From Dasypus novemcinctus (lineage: Eukaryota > Chordata > Mammalia > Cingulata > Dasypodidae), in NCBI RefSeq assembly GCF_030445035.2, contig NC_080677.1, forward strand, positions 115,437,263 to 115,501,262: DNA of 64,000 bases. Reading direction: 5' to 3'. A program made the position numbers and the translations under genes. The notes beneath the pieces are model-generated. The model was not told the DNA's origin, made no database searches, and saw only the letters and a program-made list of their open reading frames with translations. Every line of letters begins with the position of its first letter. Positions within the stretch are counted from its first letter, which is position 1. Positions 1 through 10,341 of the stretch are shown piece after piece.

Positions 1-169
1 GCACCTTTCAAGAAGGAGGGCAAAATTATGAAATCTTCAGAGAGCAAATGTGAAGAGTGTGCTACTAGCAGACCTCATAGAAGAAAACTCAAAATTGTAT
101 CCTTCACATGGAAGGAAAGTCCTGTCAAATGGAAGATATGAGATGCAAGAATGAATACATAAAAATAAA

Positions 170-3138
170 AGATAGTAAATATTTTGGTAAATTTAAATGA
201 ATACTGATTTAGAAACAGTCAAATATTTAAAAATATTTAGAGTAATTAAAATGTGGAATGCAATAGCATTTAATTTGAGAGGTGTTAGAGTTAAAATATT
301 TAAGATGCATGCATTGTTTGGGAAGAGATTAGAGATAAAAATTAACATTAGAGTAGATAATAACTTAAGGATGCATGTCGTAATCATTAAGGTAATCACC
401 AAAAGAATAAGAAACAGAAGAAAAATATAAGAGTAAAAATAGTCAAGAATTCATAAGAATACAAGAAATGAGAAAAAAAGAGGCTTAGGCAAATAAAAAG
501 TTGATATTAAAATGATAGATTGAAACACCCAAATATCAGTAAATAAATTATAAACAACAGACTAATGCTTCAAGTATTGAAATCATAATGTCAGTCTTAA
601 TTTAAAGAAATCACTAACTATATGTTCTTCATCAAAGGCACACTAAGACAAGATTTTAGAAAGATTGAAGTCAAAAGAATAGAAAATGATATGCTATATG
701 CACCTATTAATCAATAAAAACTTGATAAAACTATATTTATATCAGATAAAATGGAAATTAATGTAGAAGCATTATCAAAGATAAAGAGATAATGCACAAT
801 ATTAGAAATTTCAATTATTTAGGAAGACATAATGATTTTCAGTTCATATGCAACTAATAATTTAGCTTCGATATATACAAAACAAAAATGGAAAAAACTG
901 TAAGGAAAATTAGACTAATATAACATCATGCTGAAACAATTTAATATACTTCCTCAATAATGGGACAAAGGGAAAAATAATTAGTAACTACATAGAAGGT
1001 TAGAACACTGTGATTGCACGTTTGACCTGACTGACACATATTGGCAACTGTAACAAGTAACTGTAGAATATCATTCCAAGCATGTACAGTCTACTTAAAA
1101 AAATTCACTTTCTGCTGACTTGCAAGCAACTCTCAAAATTTTCAAAGGTCTGAAGTCATGTAAAGTATGTTCTCTAACTCTAGTGCAATTAAGAAATCAA
1201 TAAGAAAATTATAACTATAAATTATAAATTTGTTTGAAAATTAAGAAACATATGTTAAATAACATATGAGCCAAAGAAGAAATCACAATGGAATTTACAA
1301 AATATTTTGAACTAAATAATAGTGTAACTATTATAGGAAAAATCCTCTGGGCTATGGCTAAGGCAATTCTGGCAAGTTTATTACCTTCAATGTTTGTTAG
1401 AAAAGAAGAACAATAAAAAATTAATGATCTACCTATTCACTAAAAAATAGAAAAGAAAATAAATCCAAGAAAGAAAGTAGAGGGAAGAAATAATAAAAAT
1501 ATGAGGGGAAATTAGCATATTAGAAAACAACTTATGGTAGATATGCTCAATAATAATAAAATGTTCCCACTCTTTGATATGTCTGATACATTGGTGGGAC
1601 TGTTTAAAAAGAAAAAAGAAAAGAAAAAATAGAGATGACAGAAATAATTAATACCAGGAATGTAAAACAGATGTTATAACAGATCCTACAGGCATTAAAA
1701 TAATAAGAGGTACTATCAATAAATTCATGCCAATGAACCCATAAATTTAGATGAAATAGACAAATTCCTAGAAAACTTCAACTTAAAATGATATTACAAG
1801 ATATAGTAAATTAAAATAGTCTTCTACTAATTGAACACATTAAATCCATAATTACAAATTCCAAAATAAATTGCATCCCTAAATTACTTCACCAAGGTAT
1901 TCTATACTTTTGGCGATAAATAACCTGAAGCTTACAAAAAGTCTTCCAGATAGTTTTGAGAGAAAATTAAGAAAACCTAAATAAATGAGAAATGTACCAT
2001 GATCGTGAACTAAAATATTCTGCATAAAGATTAATTTCTCCCCAAATTGATCTACAATGTCAATGTAACACTAATGAAAATCCATTCAGGTTGTGTGTGT
2101 ATGTGTGTATGGGGTGTGTGTGAGGTGGTGGAAACTTGAAAATTTAATTCTAAAATCGATGTTAAAATGTCAATTGAAAATACGAAAGGCCAAAAATAGC
2201 TAAAAAAGTTCTTGGACAAGAATAAGGTGAGAATACATGCTCTATCATACATCAAGGCATTTTTAATATTACATCAATTAAAACAATGTGATATTTGAAG
2301 AATAGACAAATAGACAAATGAAACAACATAGAAAGTTCCAGAGCAGTTCTATGCATTTATAGACACTTGATTTATGACAAAATTTGCCCTGCAGAGAAAT
2401 GAAAGGACAGTCTTTTTGTAGATGAGGCTATACAATTACACAACTATTTGCAAAACATGAAACTTAACTTTCACCTCATAACATACAAAATCAATTCCAG
2501 GTGAACACTAGACCTAAATGTGAATGGAAAATAGTAAAGCTTTAAGAATGTAAAAAAGACTATTTTTATAATATTGCATAGTGCTTCTACCATGTGATAC
2601 ATATTTCCTTAAAAAACTGACATTTTGCAAAATTGTATACTAAATATATCAGAGCATATACAAAAAATTAGGATGCAGAATGTGTCACACAAAACCTATG
2701 CAATTTTATAAACAGAAGGCCAAATAAAAACAGCAATATTAATAAATTGGTACAATTTAAAAGACATTAAGTTCCTAATTAGATTATTATGGCAAATATA
2801 AAACTTAAAGAAAGTTTATCATTTGATGACATATATATAGAATTGTTAAGGTTGCTGAATTTTGGTGACAAGGGCAAAATATACAAAGTTTGGCAGGAAC
2901 TCTACAGTAAATGCTGCTAAAGAGATAAAGTGTATAATCACTGTATAACAATAATTTTGGTGGTAGATGATGATTGTGGTTAATAATACAAATACAAGAA
3001 TGTTCCTCAAATTACAATGTGTTAAGAATATGATGGTACATGGGAAAAATACTGCTAATGTACTTATAGACTATAGTCTATAGCAATATTATACTATTTT
3101 TGTAGCAAAGGCAAAGAATGCTAAAGATAAAAAAAGGA
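170..3138 (+). repeat. Old LINE-1 remnant (ORF2 region to 3' UTR)
   Basis: This is a decayed L1, A-rich on the + strand and read 5' to 3'. Stretches near 560-1000, 1130-1320 and 1680-1800 resemble the L1 ORF2 endonuclease/reverse-transcriptase region, but no frame stays open for more than about 80 codons. The segment from about 1915 to 3138 resembles the ORF2 end and 3' UTR and ends in an A-rich tract. The same segment occurs in opposite orientation at 28395-29580, which supports its being an interspersed element. The first ~400 bases are the least certain part. The copy is non-functional. Confidence 0.75.
2092..2130. repeat. GT-rich simple repeat
   Basis: An imperfect (GT)n tract with TA and GG interruptions lies inside the L1 3' region. 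The inverted copy at 29.38 kb has only a short TG/CA-rich stretch here, so this tract expanded or survived only in this copy. Confidence 0.8.
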
Positions 3139-3319
3139 ATATGGGATTTAGTTTTATGAGATGTAAGTGTGGTCAAGCTTTTAAAAAATTTTCTTCATTA
3201 ACAAGGAGACCTGGGTCATGTCATTTAACCAATATGAGCTCATTTATTCATCTTTCAGGACACTGGAGGAACAATTGAGTTTGTTTTAAGAATTAAATAA
3301 GATAAATGTGCCTGGACAG

Positions 3320-3850
3320 GACTTTTTAAAAAGCAATCATTCTTATTGTAACGAGTAATGGAAGAAATTGTAGCGCTGATGTCGAGAAAGTGGCCCCGGT
3401 TGTTGCTGAGGGCAGGGAGAGGGAAGAAGAGAGGTGATGTGGGGGCATTTTCAGGACTTGGAGTTGTCCTAAATGATATTGCAGGGATAAATGCTGGGCA
3501 TTATGTGTGCTGCCATAATCCACTGAATGGACTGGGGAAGAGTGTAAACTACATTTTAAACTATTATCCATGTGGTGCAACAGTCCTCCAAAATGTATTC
3601 ACCAAATGCAATGAATGTGCCTCAATGATAAAAGAGGTTGTTGACGTGGGAGGAGTGGGGTGGGAGGGGGTAGGGGGTATAGGAACCTCATATTTTTTTA
3701 ATGTAACATTTTTTGTGATCTATATATCTTCAAAAAAATACAATTTAAAAAAATGATGGGATTGGGGGGCTGGGGAGTGGGGTATATGGAAACCTCATGT
3801 TTTTTAATGTAACATTTTGTGTGAACTATTAACTTTAAAAAATAATTTAA
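3320..3850 (+). repeat. LINE 3'-end module, copy A, with duplicated tail
   Basis: This copy is closely related to the reverse complement of 14612-15060 and to 53800-54220. It carries the shared landmarks: an 'aatggaagaaattgtagc' start, a 'tgatattgcagggataaatg' middle and a G-rich end followed by 'ggaacctcatatttttttaatgtaacatttt'-type sequence. The terminal ~100 bases occur twice in tandem, at about 3655-3745 and 3765-3850, each followed by an A-rich tract. The LINE assignment is inferred from the same type of terminus being joined to U6 RNA at 35.85-36.02 kb. The 132-codon frame at 3358-3756 is a by-product of the repeat. Confidence 0.7.
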
Positions 3851-5117
3851 AAATTAAATTTAAAAAGTAATCATTCTGTAATTTGTTAAGCTGCCCATTG
3901 TTATTTATTTTTTTAAAGTTGAAATAAAGTTTAAAAAAAGAGAGAGATCAAGTGTCAAACTGCCAAGAAGAAAGTTTAGGTGAAGAAACATTGTATAAGT
4001 ACTGTACTCTTCTTGTATTCAGCTATGTTATAACTTGTATTTCTCTGTTGCTGGTTTCAGGTACTGGGGAAATTGTATAGGGATCTATCTGAATTTTGCA
4101 TTATGCTGCTATTTATTTATTTACCAGTTGTATATATGCTAATTTGCATTATGAAAATATTTGCTGTAGCAGAGCAGACTATATATCTTATTCATAGTTG
4201 AATAGACTTGATAACTGCTCTTTCTGACCTTTTTATATTTGAAGTTGGTGGATGGAAGAGAGAGAAGAGGAGCTGGACAATTCCATTCCTGCTTGAGTAC
4301 TTTGTTAGGGAGGCTTCTCCCACTCTGGGTTGACAGGTGTTTAAAGCCAACCTTTTTCTCTTGTGGGGCAGTTTTGTAGGTCCTATAGAAACTCCACCAT
4401 TACTTGGGAACTTGCACCTGCCTTTGCCTTGCACCTATTGGGGATTTGATGCTCTGTCATTGGACCTACTGTCTAATCTTTCTGCATTCCCTCAGAAGTC
4501 TGTCTTGGATCTCCAGCTTCCACTTGCTTAGTTCCCATTGCTTGTCCATGCTCTCCTATTAGAAAGAACCTAATATGATCTCATATTCATTCACTGTCTC
4601 TGGTGCCTGTTCCACATCCAGTCCTGGAAAACACTTATTTGCTCTTTGCTCGCATCAACTCTGGCATTCAGGCCTGGCTAATGTAACCGACTTTCCTTTG
4701 GCTTGTCATTAGCAACAAGTTCTTTCTAGTCATTTATATTTATTTGGATGGAAATTTGCACCTGTCTACTCTGTCCACTATTCCGCAGGAGTCACAAATT
4801 AAGCTTTTCAAGTTCTACACTTTGGATTGAGGTGAAAAGCAAGATTTCCATAACCTACTCTCTCCTTGGTAGAGGTAGAAGGAAAGCATGGGATTTATAC
4901 AGCATGGATCTCTCCAAAGAAATTTTTATCACACATTCTCTCTCCTTCATATACTGCAACCTAATCCTTTTATATATTCAATGTGGGTGAAGGACTTAAG
5001 AGTACTGAAACCACTTTTTAGATAATACCATGAAATATTTAATCTTGGTCTAACAACTCGCTTTAATGACTGTCATCATAGGTTCTCAGACAAAACTGTT
5101 ACTTTAAAATCTTTTTA
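3851..5117. other. No recognised gene or repeat
   Basis: The sequence is mixed-composition single-copy-looking DNA with two short A-rich stretches at the left edge. The open frames at 4192-4531 and 4748-4990 show no domain, no splice context and no codon bias, so they are not called as genes. Confidence 0.5.
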
Positions 5118-5640
5118 AATGAGTGTACCCTCTCACTTAGCAAATTAGCCTAGAGGAACTTTCATGTGTATGTGCAAAGAAATTCACTGCAATAATATTT
5201 TCAATAGGAAAGAAAGCAAAGAAAGCAACCTAATTGGGCCTATAAGTGGGCCAATTAATAAGCTGGTAATTCACACAATGGTGTCCTATACAGTTCTATA
5301 GTTAAAATGAATAAATCTCAAAAACATAATATTGAGCAAAAAAATTAAGTTGGATCCACATGGTATAATATTATCTATTTAAGCATCAGAAAAACTACAG
5401 AAAACAATATATGTGGTTTTGAATACACACATGTTAAAATATTAAACACAAACATGAAAATGTTACATACCAACCTCTAGGAAAGGAGACAGGTATAAAG
5501 AAGACAGAAAGTGATTTTGAACAGAAAGTGATTGAACAATCATTTAATCTTGCGGTATTTCTAAAAGGATTTTGGAGTACTTTTGAAATTATTCACAATT
5601 TTTTAAAAAGTAGAAAAAATAATGAGCTGGAGGCTGTAAA
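5118..5640 (+). repeat. Degraded LINE 3'-region remnant
   Basis: The stretch follows the common old-L1 theme on the + strand. It has a 'caataggaaa...caacctaattgggcctat' segment, an 'acaatggtgtcctatacag' segment, a 'taaaatgaataaatctcaaaaacat' segment and a late 'ttttgaaattattcacaatttttt' end. Divergence is high and the exact family is not determined. Confidence 0.45.
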
Positions 5641-6245
5641 AATCCACAGACTTTTAGTTCCTAAATGATTTATTATGAGGAATACTTTTTAGCATACATT
5701 TGCACTCTTTATTAATCATAGCAGCATCCTTACACATTTTAATAATAGTAATACTGTATGAAGTAATAATTATTCCATTTCTGAACAATGAACAATGCTA
5801 ACATTAGGAGCCCCTTGTCCTAAAGATATAAAATAGGCATTAATATAAAATATATCAGTATTGTTGCTTAGTTGACACTTTGGAGTTCTATTCAAAATAT
5901 AAATCTTGTGTCCAGATCTTATTCCAATTCATTCTATCCAGAGAAATTCCCCCATCAGGTCCTTTAGGACTTAAGTCTAGGAAGTATCAGTTATTAGATC
6001 CCAATTGCTCCTTCCTTTCTGGGCTGCACCTCCAGGACACCTGAGCAGCCGCCTGCTCCCTCCTCTTTGCCATCAACTACATCCGTTCTCCCAGCTCCTA
6101 TGGTTCACACTGAGTCTCCAAGGCAGGATGATCCTCTGTCCAACCACAGGCTTCTACGGGTCTTCACACCATGAAGGACCAGGCAGATCTTAGTCTAAAT
6201 AATGAAGTTAGACTCTTTTTAGAGTCTGTTTCCTCTTAATACCCT
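5641..6245. other. No recognised gene or repeat
   Basis: I see no coding signal or repeat here. A pyrimidine-rich frame at 6005-6193 has no recognisable domain. Confidence 0.45.
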
Positions 6246-6400
6246 TCAGACCATTCAGTTCAGCTCAGCAAACATGTATTGGGCATCTCTCATGTGCCTG
6301 AGGCTTTGCCAAATGGTAAATTAAGATACGACTGAACGAAAGGTAGTTAATGTGACTACTGCCTTCAAGGCCTAAAGAGTCTGGTGACTAATGGCTTGAT
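6246..6400 (-). repeat. L2 3'-end fragment
   Basis: The phrase 'cagcaaacatgtattgggcatctctcatgtgcctgaggc' and the following 'ctgccttcaaggcc...' are the reverse complement of the mammalian L2 3' end ('aataaatgtttgttgaa' type). It is an old fragment. Confidence 0.6.
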
Positions 6401-6599
6401 TCTGAATCCTCTCTGAACTTTGACAACAAGGAAGCTCTGACACTGGCCCATTTTGTTTTCTCTGCTGAGCCCCAGGCTCATATTTCTGGCTTTCTAGTAA
6501 ACCTTTTCCCTGGATGTTTCATGGGAACTTCAAATTAAAAACGTCAAAACATGTTTCCTCTTATTTTGAAACTCTTTCTCTTCCTGACTTCCCTATTTC

Positions 6600-6990
6600 T
6601 CTCTAACTTGGCTTGGAACCGGAAATTTCAATCTTCCTCTCCTTACTCCTTCAATTAGTAAATGGTCTTCAATGGTTGCAGTTATTTTCCATTTCCGCTA
6701 CTGCCATTTGTACTCGCACTCTGGCCACCTCAATTCTGGATTATGCTAATTGTCTCTTAATTGTTCTCCTTTACAATTTTCTCCCCTATGATCAATCCTA
6801 TTCTTGTTGGTAGACTGGTCTTCCTAAAATACCCACTTAATCATGTCCCATTACTGCACCCAAACCTTCCTATCGACTAAAGGGGAAAGTCAATAATCCT
6901 CTTCCAGCATTTACTGTCCTTCAAACGGACCCCAATTCACCTTTTCCAAGCTTACCCCATGTATATCCACTTTCTTGAAACTCGCCTTCA
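6600..6990 (+). repeat. L2 ORF2 C-terminal-region fragment
   Basis: It contains the run 'ctgccatttgtactcgcactctggccacctcaattctggattatgctaattgtctc', then 'gactggtcttcctaaaatacccacttaatcatgtcccattactgcacc'. This matches the L2 segment found throughout mammals. A related fragment lies at 41545-41740, and the opposite strand is seen at 60.7 and 61.8 kb. No frame is intact. Confidence 0.6.
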
Positions 6991-7199
6991 GGTAAATTCA
7001 GTGGTCTTGTTTATGGTTACATGAAGTGAAAGAAAGACTTTACTGCAACTTTATTTCGTTACAACTTTGACCAATTCACACTGCTAGTAGTCATTGTTAT
7101 TATTCTTCCTTGTTTTTGTATCAGAATTATCTGTGCATATTCAGCATGGTTGTCTTATAGCAGTGGTTCCCATTCTTGGCTGTACATTGAAATCATCTG

Positions 7200-8109
7200 T
7201 GCGGTGGCTTGCTCGGTCGGTAGAGGTGGGGTCTGGCTGCGGACGAGGGGTCGGTCCAGCTCTGCACGAGGGGTCGGTCCCGCTTGGGACGAGGGGTCGG
7301 TCCGGCAGCAGACGAGGGATCGGTCTCACAGGGGTTGCGCGGTTCGGCTGACGGGGTCGCCCGGCGAAGCCGGCGACGAAGGGGTCACCCGGAGAAGCAG
7401 GCGACGAACTGGGGACAAGGGAGGCCAGGCCCTTGTCGGGGGCTCTCAGGACTGGAGGGCGCACGGCAAAAGAACTACCGCGGAGACAAGGTAAACACGC
7501 AAGTCCACTTTATTGAGGGAGAGGCAACAGTTTTATAGGGGCCAGGGAAGGCTGATTGGTCGAAGCCACGCCCTGTTCTGATTGGTTGCCGGCGAAAGGT
7601 CAGTGGGCGGTACTGGACGGGGGAGGGGTGGTGGTTAGGGATTGGCTGTCGCTGTTGCTGGGGGAAGGGGCAGGGTTTAGGGATTGGTGGCTGCTGTTGC
7701 TGGGGTGGAGGGCAGACTTGAGTTTCCTGCCCACGCCTGGCTGTTGCTGCTGTCGGGGGAAGGGAAAAGGGCAGACTGGAGTTTTCTGCCCACGCCTGGC
7801 TGTTGCTGCTGTCGGGGGAGGGGAAAAGGGCAGACTGGAATTTTCCGCCCTGCGCCTGCGCAGGGAGAAAGAAGAAGAAGGGTGCCGCCCTACAGGCATC
7901 GTGTGGCGCCATCCGGGAGGAGGGGCGGCCGCGGAAGCATGGCTGCCGAGAAGGGGAGACCCGAGGGCACTCTGCGCCCATGCCGAGCTCCCTTCAGGGG
8001 TGGCGGTGAGTCCGACCAGCCACCCTATTATGGGGGCAGCGGCTTGGCCTGCCGCGGCTGCTCCCCCGCCAGGCCAGCAAACCACACTTCAGCCCGAGGG
8101 GTGACCGCA
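7200..8109 (-). repeat. 3' LTR of the class II provirus
   Basis: The LTR starts TGCGGTCACC and ends in CA on the - strand, 910 bases. In transcription order it has three ~57-base U3 repeats (CTGGCTGTTGCTGCTGTC on +), TATAAAA near 7533-7539, an AATAAA signal near 7511-7516, then a long U5. U5 holds two ~28-base units (7350-7410) and four ~24-base 'gacgaggggtcggtcc' units (7224-7325). It is shorter than the 5' LTR because it has one fewer unit in each U5 array. The GC-rich frames of 160-180 codons on both strands (7475-8163) are composition artefacts. Confidence 0.85.
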
Positions 8110-8125
8110 TTTCCCCCTTCTTTTC
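8110..8125 (-). promoter_or_regulatory. Polypurine tract of the provirus
   Basis: On the - strand 'aaaagaagggggaaa' ends exactly where the 3' LTR begins with TGCGGTCACC. Its position and composition fit the plus-strand primer of retroviral reverse transcription. Confidence 0.85.
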
Positions 8126-8320
8126 AAATAAGGACCAGGATGGCAGCAGCAACAAGTAGCTGAGGCCCAAGAGGCAGTAAGCAATGAGGGAAGCAGGGCT
8201 GAAGAGGGAGGTGAGTATGACGGGGATATAAATGTACAATTTAGGGGGTGGTATCTTGCCATTGCAAGCAAGGGTGGCCAATGTCCAATTCTTGTTGATC
8301 TCGGCGGCTATAAGATCCAT
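8118..8320 (-). pseudogene. env transmembrane-subunit C-terminal remnant
   Basis: A frame runs through a short polar part with one N-glycosylation-type NWT site and a long hydrophobic stretch of about 27 residues (roughly 8145-8225), followed by a charged tail that runs into the polypurine tract. The placement directly before the 3' LTR and the membrane anchor plus short tail fit the end of an Env transmembrane subunit. Upstream the frame hits a stop, and it is out of phase with the env start at 8526. Most of the surface subunit, the fusion peptide and the heptad repeats are missing, so it is non-functional. Confidence 0.55.
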
Positions 8321-8526
8321 CTGTTGTTAAAAGTCCAGGATGACAGCGCGTTGCAGGTAGTTGATCTCTCCTTGGCAGCGAAGACATTGTAGGAGAGGAT
8401 TACTTTTTCCTGCCAGAGGCTTACTGTCCAATTAAAAGGCTGATGGCTGGGGTTGGTGAGTGCAATGGGGAGTGTGAGGAAAAGAAGGGTGATGGTTTTA
8501 GACAAGAGGAGGCTTGGTGAAGTCAT
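8308..8526 (-). pseudogene. env N-terminal remnant (signal peptide and start of surface subunit)
   Basis: From an ATG at 8526 there is a hydrophobic leader of about 20 residues. It is followed by a short segment with Asn-Pro, Pro-Phe-Asn-Trp-Thr and a Trp-containing motif, which resembles the start of gamma-type surface subunits found in type D and gamma retroviruses. After about 40 further residues the frame ends at a stop and shifts phase relative to the transmembrane remnant. The env is therefore reduced to its two ends. The same frame is open further upstream to 8613 without clear meaning. Confidence 0.5.
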
Positions 8527-8723
8527 TATGGGAGGAAGATAAGGAGTAAAGCATAAAAGAGGATAATAAACAGAAAGGCGATGGAGAGTAGAATTCGTTG
8601 GCCAAGGTTCCAATCTTCTGGTGCGGTAGTGGCTAGACAGATGGCGGAAAATATTATCAAGAAAGCAAAGGTTATGAGGAAGAAATAAAGTATTAAAGGC
8701 TGTGGGGGAAGTGAGAAGATCAT
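8526..8723 (-). CDS. Small hydrophobic two-segment frame, downstream copy
   Basis: This is a 65-codon frame from an ATG with no recognised family. It has a Pro-rich start, a hydrophobic segment at about residues 9-30, a polar linker with the motif APEDWNLGQR, and a second hydrophobic segment at about residues 43-64. The next frame upstream repeats the linker and second segment, so the two arose by duplication. It ends where env begins. Expression is unknown. It may be an accessory membrane protein or a relic of a larger protein; the matching arrangement in two copies is the main reason to list it. Confidence 0.35.
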   Translation of the reverse strand: MIFSLPPQPLILYFFLITFAFLIIFSAICLATTAPEDWNLGQRILLSIAFLFIILFYALLLIFLP

Positions 8724-8787
8724 TTAGAGGATAGGGTTGAGAATGGTATGTTTAAGACAGAAGCTTTGTGGTTTGTAGGAGACTGCT

Positions 8788-8979
8788 TTATAAATGAAGG
8801 AGAATGAGGGCAGTAAATATAGTAACGATAGATAGGAAGATGACAGTGAGGAGGAGTCTTTGTTTAAGGTTCCAATCGTCCGGCGCAACAGTGGCTAGAC
8901 CGATAGCGAGGGGTGTTGCTAAATAGACAATGGCTGCAAAGACAAAATCATCTTCTGTTTCCTTAAGAATAACTTTTCT
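8788..8979 (-). pseudogene. Small hydrophobic frame, upstream copy (no ATG)
   Basis: The frame is open for about 63 codons between stops but has no methionine start. It has an acidic start, a hydrophobic segment, the motif APDDWNLKQR and a second hydrophobic segment before the stop at 8788-8790. The linker motif and the flanking residues (LAT before it, RLLL after it) align with the downstream copy at 8526-8723. At DNA level the shared stretch includes 'aaggttccaatc' and 'gtggctagac' on the + strand in both copies. It could be a spliced exon of an accessory or env-related gene. Confidence 0.35.
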
Positions 8980-8989
8980 TTAAATACTT

Positions 8990-9824
8990 AGTAGCATGCA
9001 ATATTAGAAACCGTTTCCTAAAAGCAAGTTGGCAGGGGAGCTTGGTTGCTGTTAATCTTTCCTGTTATAAAATTACCTTTTATTATTATTATCATCAATT
9101 CAGTTTTATATATATATATATTTAAGAATGACCTTTTGGAATTAGCCATTTAATACCTTAATGTAAACTATTGAAGATGAATTTTATCTTTACAGAACAC
9201 ATTCCCTTACGTAAAGTTATCACAATACCTTTTACACTTGCCGCATGCAAATTAAGTTTCAAGAGTTTATGAAAAATTAGCCATCCTACTTTAGGACAAA
9301 ATACGTCTTTTTGCAAAACTTATTACATTTCCGTTAGCATTTTTACAAACTTTTAACCTTTTTAATATTCATATAAGTTTTACATTCTTTATATTATCCT
9401 GTGAAGAAAAATAAGTTATTCATTTTAATCTAGGCAAGAACAACTTTTTATGAAGACGTACAGTTAATTTTGTTAATTAAGACTTACAATTTTTTTTAAT
9501 TGTAGATATTTTATTAACATTTAAACTTATGTATTAATATAATAAACTTAAGTATTAATATAAGTGCTTATTTAATTTTTGGCCATTTGAATAGAGCTCT
9601 TTTAAAGATTTCTAGTAATTTATATTTACCATCCGGAGGTATCACAATATACGTTGACATTGAACGAACAGACAGACAAACACAGAACAATTACAACACA
9701 TTAACAGAAATATATAATTTATTTACAGTTGACTCATAACTCTTACTTTCTTGGTATAGCTGCTTTTAAATCCTTTTTTATATAGCATATCATAGATTAT
9801 ACCCTTCAAGATTTCTTCTGGACT
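8990..9824 (-). other. AT-rich core of the provirus without retroviral coding sequence
   Basis: The roughly 830 bases between the gag stop and the hydrophobic frames are strongly AT-rich, in contrast to the GC-rich LTRs and leader. They lack frames over 60 codons and show no protease, reverse-transcriptase or integrase motif. Features include alternating TA at 9108-9122 and the short repeated phrase 'taagtattaatata' near 9530-9565. It replaces the whole pol gene. It could be captured host sequence, as in mouse ETn-type elements, or a decayed nested insertion; neither can be told apart here. Confidence 0.55.
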
Positions 9825-10076
9825 TCATGTTGCCTGTAATAAGCCAGGAGGGAATCTTTTACCTTCCTGCTCCACAGCAGAAGTGACCCTATCTATAAGG
9901 CGAGTATAGGTGTCCGGGTCCCAGAGCTGACACGTGGTAAGCCATGGATTAAAGGGGAGAAGAAGGTCCCAATATACTTGAAGCTGTTTCAAAGAGATCT
10001 TACACCGGTGAGTGTCTAGGAGACAGGCGAGGGCCCGAACTTGTGGGGCTTTCTTAGCAGATAGGATGTTACCCAT
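9825..10076 (-). pseudogene. gag start (matrix N-terminus), truncated
   Basis: The ATG at 10074-10076 opens 83 codons starting Met-Gly, the usual N-myristoylation context of retroviral matrix proteins. Later residues include a basic patch, a Pro-Trp pair near residue 44 and a Trp-Asp-Pro segment, in the general layout of betaretroviral p10-type matrix domains. The frame stops about a quarter of the way into a normal matrix-to-capsid region and runs into the AT-rich core. A splice donor lies 42 bases upstream. No capsid or nucleocapsid zinc knuckle is present. Confidence 0.6.
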
Positions 10077-10113
10077 TGCTAATGGCCTTTTGGAGCCGAT
10101 AAGAAAAGGGGCC

Positions 10114-10121
10114 CTTACCTT
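10114..10121 (-). promoter_or_regulatory. Candidate major splice donor in the leader
   Basis: On the - strand the sequence reads AAG|GTAAGG, a consensus 5' splice site, with the junction between 10119 and 10118. It sits just before the gag ATG, as expected for the donor that produces subgenomic env mRNA. Confidence 0.5.
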
Positions 10122-10341
10122 GAGAGCACGGCGATGGGAGCCGAGGTGCGCAGTGAGACGAGGGGTCGGAGCCGGTGGGGCTCCGACGGTGGTCGCGGGC
10201 CAAGAGAAGGCCCCGACGAGGGGAGGGCGGAACGACGAGCAGTGGAGCAAGGCAAAGGGGAGCAAGCGCGGAGGGGAGGAGGCAGAGGTGAAGGCAGGGG
10301 TGGAGGTGCTCAGGCACACGCTCCTGAGAGTTTTATTGGCG

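Noticed and set aside
7224..7410. Regularly spaced direct repeats resembling a CRISPR array (also 11063-11283 and 41805-41935)
   Set aside because: Units are contiguous or near-contiguous tandem copies in the U5 of retroviral LTRs, without unique spacers, in a mammalian genome.
7475..8163. Open frames of 100-180 codons on both strands in the LTRs (also 11431-12002 and 47206-47895)
   Set aside because: They appear in several frames and on both strands at once, follow the GC-rich tandem repeats of the LTR, and lack any recognisable domain.
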